This document shows positions 57,435 through 64,000 of a stretch of 64,000 bases of DNA, one piece after another. The first letter of the stretch is position 1, and every line of letters starts with the position of its first letter. This DNA is from Ursus arctos. Taxonomy: Eukaryota; Chordata; Mammalia; Carnivora; Ursidae. The stretch covers positions 26,129,001 to 26,193,000 of the forward strand of contig NW_026623008.1 in assembly GCF_023065955.2 (NCBI RefSeq), given 5' to 3'. Position numbers and translations under genes: made by a program. Below the pieces are notes generated by a model that saw nothing but the letters and a program-made list of their open reading frames with translations, searched no databases and was not told the DNA's origin.

Positions 57435-58034
57435 TGGCTTCCAGCATTTCTGATGAGAAACCTGCGCATGTGCTTTTTGAGGAACCGTTGTATGTGAATC
57501 ATTGCTTTCTTGCTACTTTGAAAATTCTTTGTCTGTGGCTGTCCAAAGTGTCTCTGTGTGAATTTCTTCGAATTCATCTTACATGAGGTTTGTTGAGCTT
57601 CGGGGATATTTATATTCATGTCTTTCATCAAGTTTGAGGATGTTTTCGGTTTATTATTTTTAAAAATATTTTCCTTGCCCCTTTCTCTCTCTTCTCCTTC
57701 TGGGATTCCCACGGTGTGTATGTTAGTTCACTTGTTGGTGTCTCTCAGGTACCTAAGTGTTCATTTTGTTTCTGTCATTTTTCTTTTTGTTCCTTAAACT
57801 TGATAATTTTCATTGTCCTGTCTTCAAGTTTGCTGATTATTTCTTCTGCCTGCTCCTATCTGTCTTTAAATCTCCCTAGTGAATTTTTCATTTCAGTTAC
57901 TGTTCTTTTCATCTCCAGAATTTCTTTTTGGTTTCCTTATAGGTTTTTTAATTTATTGTATTTCTACTTTGTTTATTTTTATTATTTTTAAAATCTGTAT
58001 TACATCTTTTGTATCAGATTGTGAGGAATTTACA

Positions 58035-58220
58035 TTTTTTAAAAAGATTTTATTTTATCCACTTGACAGAGTGCACGCACACAAGCAGGGAGAGTGGCAG
58101 AGGGAGAGGGATAAGCAGGCTTCCCGCTCAGGCTGCTGACATGGGGTTCGATCCCAGGACTCCGGGATCATGACCTGAGCTGAAGTCAGATGCTTAACCA
58201 ACTGAGCCACTCAGACGCCC
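58035..58220 (-). mobile_element. SINEC in L1M
   Basis: 'aaaaagattttattttatcc' to 'ccactcagacgcccc'. Confidence 0.85.
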
Positions 58221-59185
58221 CTCTACTTTGTTTATACATTGTTTTCTTGACTCTCTCTATATCTTTCTTTACTTCTTTGAGCATCTTTAAGACAGTTATA
58301 TGTTTGTTTAGTAGGTCTACCATCAGGTCTTTTTCAGGAATAGTTCCTGTTTATGCTTTCCCTTTGTATGGGCTGTGTTTTGCTGTTATTTGTGATTTTT
58401 GTTGTTGTTGAAAACTGGACATTTCAGTCTAATAATATGGTCATTCTGAAAATCAGGATCTCCCCTTTTTCAGAATTTTTAAAAATACTTCATTTTTTTG
58501 ATTGTTATAGACTGTCTTTGTGGTTAGGACCAGCCTGAAGTGTCAATTTAAATTCTTCTCAGGTCTTTTCTCAGTCACTGCTTTTCCCTGGATATGGATA
58601 GTGAGTTTTTAATTTCTTCTGTATGTGCAGTTGCTTTTGAATGTCCTACTCTTTTTAATGTCTGGCTCCCAAAGGGGACAAAAGAAAAAAATGAAAGGGA
58701 AGGGAAGGGTACTGGGGAGAAGGAGGGACCTGTAGCAATGGGGGTTGGTGCAACAAAAATGGCCATTTGCCTCTTTGTCTTCATTTCTGTGATCAGAAGC
58801 TGCAATGAGGAATTAGGGCACAGATCTCCAGTACTTGGAGGATATGGTCATTTTTGCCCACCCTAGTTCTCACAAGCTGCTTCTGGAAGGTATGTTCAGC
58901 TGCTTGCCCTATAGATGGAGATGGAGGATGGATAGCTGCTACCCTGCTAAGAGCTGAAATTGACCCAAAATTTCCCTTCCAAACCTACACCTGGAAGTTG
59001 CAAGCTTTCAGTGGACTCTAGAGTTCCAAAAACAGTTTTATCAGATAGAATAAATCTGTGTCATTGTTGTCTAGATGGGGGAGATAGAATCCTGGTGCTT
59101 TCTTACTCTTCTGTCTTCTCAGAATCTCAATAAAGTTGATCTTTGAACAACATGGGTTTGAACCTCATGGGTCCACTTATACTCA

Positions 59186-59384
59186 CATTTTTTTTAAAAA
59201 AAAGATATAATTTATTTATCTTTGAGAGAGCAAGAGCGAGCAAGCGCATGAGTGAGAAGAGGGGCAGAGGGAGAAGCAAACTCCCCACTGAGCGGGGACC
59301 CTGATGCAGACTTGATCCCAGTACCCTGGGATCATGACCTGAGCTGAAGGTAGTCACTCAACTGACTGAGCTACCCAGCGCCCT
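59186..59384 (-). mobile_element. SINEC in the Tigger element
   Basis: Target TATACTCA(c/g)AtTTT at 59,177 and 59,383. Confidence 0.87.
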
Positions 59385-59616
59385 ATACTCAGATTTTATC
59401 TGATAAATGCAGTACTTACAGCATAATACTGTAAATGTAATTTCTCTTCCTCATTTTTAAAATAATGTTTTCTTTAATCTAGCTTCACTGTAGAATGTAG
59501 TGTACAATACATATGCAAAATATGTATTAATTAATGTTATCTGTAAGGCTTGTAGTACAGTCAGCTATTAGTAGTTAAGTTTTTAGGGAGTCAAAAGTTA
59601 TATGTATGTGTGTGTG

Positions 59617-59803
59617 TGTTTTTTAAAGATGTATCTATTTTTAGAGAGCTTGTGGGGGTAGGAGTAGAGGGAGAGAATCTTTCAGGCAGACTGCCTGCTG
59701 AGCAAGGAGCCCCATGTAAGACTCCATCCCACAACCCATGAGATCATGACCCAAGCCAAAACCAAGAGTTGGATGCTTAACAAACTGAGCCACCCAGGTG
59801 CTC
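59617..59803 (-). mobile_element. SINEC in the Tigger element
   Basis: Preceded by (TG)n; target TATATGT on both sides. Confidence 0.83.
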
Positions 59804-60043
59804 CTATATGTGGATTTTTGACTGGGGGCGGAGTCAGTGCCCCATCCCCCATGTTGTTCAAAGGTCAGCTGTATTTGTTAGTAAATTTTGAGAGAGATTG
59901 GTTGTGAGAGAGAGTTGGGGAAGGGGATTGAAGCTGTCTGATATTATGATTAACTTTACACTTGGAGAATTCAGAATACTCTGCAATGTTCTCGTGTACT
60001 CATTTCCAAATAGTACTATTAGATAACTGTATTGAAGTGGCAT

Positions 60044-60238
60044 TTTTTTTTTTAAAGATTTTATTTATTTATTTGACAGAGAGACAGCCAGTGAGAGAGG
60101 GAACACAAGCAGGGGGAGTGGGAGAGAAAGAAGCAGGCTCCTAGAGGAGGAGCCTGATGTGGGGCTCGATCCCAGAACGCCAGGATCACGCCCTGAGCTG
60201 AAGGCAGACGCTTAATGACTGAGCCACCCAGGCGCCCC
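60044..60238 (-). mobile_element. SINEC, little diverged
   Basis: Duplication TGAAGTGGCAT at 60,033 and 60,239. Confidence 0.9.
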
Positions 60239-61121
60239 TGAAGTGGCATATTTTTAGCTTAATTAAGTATATTGTTGTTATTTTTTAATATTTTATTTTT
60301 ATTCTAAAGACAGCAGTCATTATAGATGATTTGAAAGTTTTAAAAAAGTATAAAGATAAAATTCTCTTGTAATATCAGTATTCAGTTATGTGTATATTTA
60401 TCTTGCATGCATATATGTATTTTAGAGATGAACATATGCTAGCTAAAATTCTTTTGTTCATTTTTGGTGAATAGTTGTATAAATTGTAAACACAAGTATA
60501 GATGCCTGTAAGCACCACCACAAATAGGATTAATAACAATTCTGTTGCTCCAAGAAACTCCTGTATGTTATGCCTTTGTTGTCATATTATCCATTCCCTC
60601 TTAACCACTGGCAACCACAGTTTTATTTTCTATTACTGTAGTTTTGTCTTTTTGAGAATGTCGTAAGTGGACTCAAATGGTATTTTTAACGTTTTGAGAC
60701 AGGCTTTTTAGAATCAGTATTTTATCACTTTTCAGAACTTTGGATCCCACCTTATAGGTTGTTTTACTCTTTCCCTTTGTGGTGTTATCATCTCATATAT
60801 ACAGAGCACATCTGTATCATATAGTGTTATTTTTACATTTAGCTGTCAGACATGTAAAATAACTAAGGGTGTAAGAATGGATTGTATTTATAAATAGTTA
60901 TATTTATTTAGATCGTTACCAGTTCTTTATTTCTAATATTCTAAATATTCTTTTATTTTACTTTTGTATAAAAAAACTTTAAGTTCTTTTAGAGGAGGCT
61001 TGTAGATAGTGAATGCTTCTAGTTTTCCTCATTAGAGAATATCTTTATTTCTAAAGAGTATTTTCATTCTGTGTAGCTGTGTGGGTTGAAATTTCTTTCA
61101 GCACTTTAAAAGTGTTTTCTT

Positions 61122-61336
61122 CTGGGGCGCCTGGGTGGCTCAGTCGGTTGGATGTCTGGCTCTTGAATTCGGCTCAGGTCATGATCTCAGGGTCATGAGA
61201 TTGAGCCTCGTGTTGGGCTCTGTGCTGTCAGTGTGGAGTCTGCTTATCCCTCTCCCTCTGCTCCTCCCCCCACATGCACATGCTCTCGACAGTTCTGTCT
61301 CTCTCAAATAAATAGATAAATAAATAAAATCTTTTT
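61122..61336 (+). mobile_element. SINEC
   Basis: Exact duplication AAAAGTGTTTTCTT at 61,108 and 61,337. Confidence 0.9.
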
Positions 61337-61680
61337 AAAAAGTGTTTTCTTATTTTGGCATCCAAGATTTCTGATGAGAAATATGCAATGATAGCTAATA
61401 TGTCATTTTTCTCTGGCTGTTTTAAAGATTTTTTTCTTTGTCTTTAGTTTACAGCAGTTTCATTATGAGTGTCTTGATTTTGATATCTTTAGATTTATAC
61501 TATTTGGGATTTGCTTAGCTTGAATTTGCAGTTATATCTTTTTCAAATTTGAAAAGTTTATGACCATTATTTCTTTAAGTACTTTTTCTGCATTACAGTT
61601 TTTCTTTCCTTTTGGGACTCTGATTACATGAATGTTATTCTTTTTGATATTGTCATATGGGTTTCTGAGGCTTTGTTCTT

Positions 61681-61871
61681 TTTTTTTAAGTTTGATTTAT
61701 TTATTTTAGAGAAAGGGAGCACAATTGGGAGGGGCAGAGAGAGAGAGAATCTCAGGCAGACTTAGCACCGAGTGTGGAGCTCAATATGGGGCTTGATCCC
61801 ATGATCACGAGATCACAATCTGAGCTGAAACCAAGAGCCAGGGCTCAATGATAGTGCCACTCAGGCACCCC
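61681..61871 (-). mobile_element. SINEC in L1M
   Basis: Older copy, 'aagtttgatttatttatttt' to 'cactcaggcacccc'. Confidence 0.82.
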
Positions 61872-62005
61872 TCATTTTTTTTTAATATTTTTTTCCTCTT
61901 GTTCAGATTAGGTAGTTTCTATTAATCTATTTTCACGATTCTTTCCTCTGTGTCTCTGTTTTGCTCTTGAACCCATGACTGAGTTTGCTTTAGTTTATTA
62001 CCATT

Positions 62006-62188
62006 TTTTTAAAGATTTTATTTATTTGAGAGACAGAGATAGCAACAGAGAGCACAAGCGGGGAGGAGAGGGAGAAGCAGACTCCCCGCTGAGCAGCTGA
62101 GCCTGACATGGGGCTTGAATCCAGAACCCTGCGATCTTGACCTGAGCTGAAGGCAGACGCTTAACTGACTGAGCCACCCAGGCACCCC
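62006..62188 (-). mobile_element. SINEC
   Basis: Target ACCA(c)TTTTTTT on both sides (62,000 and 62,187). Confidence 0.85.
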
Positions 62189-62321
62189 ACCACTTTTTTT
62201 TATCGTGGTAAAATATGCATAACATAAAATTCACCACTTAGACCATTTTTAAGTGTGTGATTTATTTCATTGATAGCTTCCAATTGTTACAGAGCCGCTA
62301 TCTATCTCAAAGACTATTTCA

Positions 62322-62517
62322 GGGGCGCCTGGGCAGCTTAGTTAAGTTTCTGCCTTTGGCTCAGGTCATGATCCCAGGGTCCTGGGATCAAGCTCCATGT
62401 CTGGGTCCCTGCTCAGCAGGGAGCCTGCTTTTCCTGCCTCTCCCCCTGCTCATACTCTCTCTCTCTCTCTCTCTTTCTCTCTGTCAGATAAATAAATAAA
62501 ATCTTTTTTTAAAAAAA
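62322..62517 (+). mobile_element. SINEC
   Basis: Duplication AAAGAC(T/C)ATTTCA at 62,309 and 62,518. Confidence 0.9.
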
Positions 62518-62683
62518 AAAGACCATTTCATCATCCGGACTGAGCTATGTTCCTGTTAAATAATAATTGCCCATTATCCCCTGACCCCAGCCCCTGGTAA
62601 TCATTCATTGAGGGTTTCTTTTTTCTTTTTGTTTTTTGGTGTTTTAATTTTTCAGTTCTAAAATTTGTCTGGTTCTTCATTCT

Positions 62684-62945
62684 TTTTTTTTTTTTTTTTT
62701 TTTAAAGTATTACTACCCTGGTAGTGTGTAGTAGTACTTCTTTTTTTTTTTTTTTTAAGATTTTATTTATTTATTTGACAGAGACAGAGACAGCCAGCGA
62801 GAGAGGGAACACAAGCAGGGGGAGTGGGAGAGGAAGAAGCAGGCTCCTAGCGGAGGAGCCTGATGTGGGGCTCGATCCCAGAACGCTGGGATCACGCCCT
62901 GAGCCGAAGGCAGACGCTTAACCGCTGTGCCACCCAGGCGCCCCC
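62684..62945 (-). mobile_element. SINEC insertion with a 37-bp 3' passenger
   Basis: Exact 15-bp duplication CTGGTTCTTCATTCT (62,669-62,683 and 62,946-62,960). On the minus strand the order is SINE body (62,945 to 62,757), A16, 37 bp of unique sequence (62,740-62,704), then about A20, then the duplication. The passenger lies within the one target duplication, as a 3' transduction would. Confidence 0.85.
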
Positions 62946-62989
62946 CTGGTTCTTCATTCTATTTTTTTGTTGCGACTTTATTAGTTTTT

Positions 62990-63186
62990 TTGTTTTTTTT
63001 TTTAAGATTTATTGACTTATTTTAGAGAAAGAGCACTAGTGGATGGCAGAGGGAAAGGGAGAGAGAGAATCTCAGGCAGACTCTGTGCAAAGCCTGATGT
63101 AGGGCTCGATCTCATGACCCTGAGATCATGACCTGAGCTGAAATCAGGAGTTGAACGCTTAACTGACGGAGCCACCCAGGTGCCCC
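62990..63186 (-). mobile_element. SINEC, older copy
   Basis: 'aagatttattgacttatttt' to 'gccacccaggtgcccc'. Confidence 0.85.
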
Positions 63187-63482
63187 AGCATCTGCCATTT
63201 TTATCATTTATACTAAGTTTATAGTTCAGAGGTATTAAGTATATTCATACTGTGTGCAAAGATCACCACCATCTCTAGAACTTTCTACCTTATTCTTTGT
63301 AAAGTCTGCACAGAATTCCATAGTATAATGTGTATTAATAAATCATTTGATAATTTCTCTGTAGAGGGACTTTTTTCTAATATTTCATTGTTGAAAATAG
63401 TGTGGCAATGGACGTCTGTCATGTGTTTTAAAGGCACAGGAACAATTCTAAAGGTTAGGAAATTTGTAAAGAAGATGTGTGT

Positions 63483-63689
63483 GGGGATGCCTGGGTGGCT
63501 CAGTTGGTTAAGTGTCTGCTTTGGGGTCAGATCATGATCCCAGGGTCCTGGGATTGAGTTGCACATCGGGCTCCTCACTCAGCGGGCAGTCTGCTTCTCA
63601 CTCTACCTCTCCCCCCTGCTCATGCTTTCTCTCTCTCTCTCTCACTCTCTCTCTCTGAAATATATAAATAAAATCTTTAAAAAAAAAAC
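63483..63689 (+). mobile_element. SINEC with TC tract
   Basis: 'ggggatgcctgggtggctca', (TC)n at 63,628-63,655, poly-A to 63,689. Confidence 0.88.
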
Positions 63690-63894
63690 TGTGTGTTAAG
63701 ATAAAAAACCTTTATTATCACTTGTTTTCGTTTCCTTTTTAAAAAGTTATATTAAAATGTATATTATATATTTAATGTATGTATACCTTACCAAGGCTTC
63801 AGATTTTATTTTCTGCTTATCAAAATGATACATGATTATTTAAGAATTTGAATATTGTAGAACTATTTATGATTGAGATTGTTTATCTCAATTC

Positions 63895-64000
63895 TTTTTT
63901 TTTTTTTTTAAAGATTTTATTTATTTATTTGACAGAGAGAGACAGCCAGTGAGAGAGGAAACACAAGCAGGGGGAGTGGGAGAGGAAGAAGCAGGCTCAT
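63895..64000 (-). mobile_element. SINEC cut by the window end
   Basis: Poly-T, then 'aaagattttatttatttatt' and the 'aacacaagcagggggagtgg' block; near-consensus. Confidence 0.88.

Larger units (their letters stand above)
53700..59130 (-). mobile_element. Nearly complete antisense L1M riddled with SINEs
   Basis: Segments run 3' to 5' along the + strand: the 3' end at about 53,885-54,150, then a jump into ORF2 ('ttgttgaaccatccttgcat', 54,283), the ORF2 5' part (55,620-56,760), and the ORF1/5' region ('tttctgatgagaaacctgcg', 57,448) to about 59,130. The ORF2 3' half is deleted at about 54,150. Seven SINEs lie within it. An ORF1-region fragment at 53,700-53,880 may belong to another copy. Confidence 0.7.
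59131..59873. mobile_element. Tigger/mariner-type element with near-perfect inverted ends
   Basis: CTTTGAACAACATGG (59,140) is matched by CCATGTTGTTCAAAG (59,849-59,863), with TA at both borders. Two antisense SINEs (59,186 and 59,617) lie inside. It adjoins the 5' end of the antisense L1M. Confidence 0.65.
60460..62680 (-). mobile_element. Antisense L1M fragments
   Basis: Pieces include a 3'-UTR-like block (60,540-60,660), a 5'/ORF1-region block (60,990-62,000) and a 3'-end block ('gtggtaaaatatgcataac', 62,206). They are not collinear, so at least two copies are present. A last piece continues at 62,961-63,330. Confidence 0.55.
26501..64000 (+). other. ZMYM4: ZMYM4 intron 1 (5' part, runs off the window)
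   Basis: Intron 1 starts at the GTAGGT donor and shows no recognisable second exon through 64,000. I looked for the codons following FEQKSG and for other long single-copy frames and found none. A first intron of tens of kilobases fits my recollection of the large mammalian gene. All features listed beyond 26.5 kb lie inside this intron; 'antisense' below means opposite to the gene. Confidence 0.65.

Noticed and set aside
57407..57712. 101-codon minus frame resembling an ORF1 piece
   Set aside because: Sense strand of the L1M 5'/ORF1 region fused to a SINE; broken and not a gene.

Overview
This is nuclear DNA of a caniform carnivore, most likely an arctoid (bear or pinniped type). The diagnosis rests on about seventy tRNA-derived Can-SINE (SINEC) copies, including many little-diverged copies of the 'gggcgcctgggtggc...' type with AAATAAAT/AAATCTTT tails, plus carnivore L1 3' ends. 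There is no bacterial, viral or plasmid gene content. Almost every open reading frame of 60-150 codons is a shadow of a SINE, of L1 ORF2 or of GC-rich promoter DNA.

Only one protein-coding gene is visible. A CpG island at about 26.04-26.69 kb contains an ATG at 26,462 that encodes MAEREVESGPRKR and runs directly into a GT splice donor at 26,501. From memory this is the N-terminus of ZMYM4 (zinc finger MYM-type 4), so the gene lies on the + strand. Bases 1 to about 26.0 kb are its 5' flank, and 26.5-64 kb is the start of a long intron 1. I could not find exon 2 in the window. The island carries NRF1-like, GC-box, ATF/CRE-like and YY1 motifs; the YY1 match overlaps the initiator ATG.

The 5' flank (1-22.3 kb) is dense in repeats. 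It holds an old hAT-Charlie transposase remnant (about 1.29-2.86 kb), L1M fragments in both orientations, a long antisense L1 (11.6-15.3 kb), an AT-only low-complexity block (8.0-9.0 kb), MLT1/MLT2/ERV-type LTRs and microsatellites. From 22.3 to 26.0 kb repeats become sparse, with only two or three MIR relics and no SINE.

Intron 1 holds an antisense RPS20 processed pseudogene (about 32.02-32.44 kb), a complete antisense LTR-internal-LTR MaLR element (34.38-36.85 kb), an antisense L1 whose 5' segment is inverted (36.9-40.05 kb), L2, MER5A and Tigger-like DNA transposons, a degenerate sense L1M (47.7-50.2 kb) and a nearly complete antisense L1M riddled with SINEs (53.7-59.1 kb). By my hand count, SINEs in the intron are about 30 antisense to 7 sense, against about 21 to 12 upstream.

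I found no convincing new biological system. The best leads are the SINE insertion carrying a 37-bp unique segment between two poly-A tracts (62.67-62.96 kb), the twin-primed L1, the RPS20 retrocopy, a very short CpG-rich L1 tail insertion (4.82-4.99 kb), and three blocks I could not classify (18.94-19.70, 51.02-51.60 and 52.92-53.70 kb). Repeat family names are from memory of consensus sequences and were not computed.
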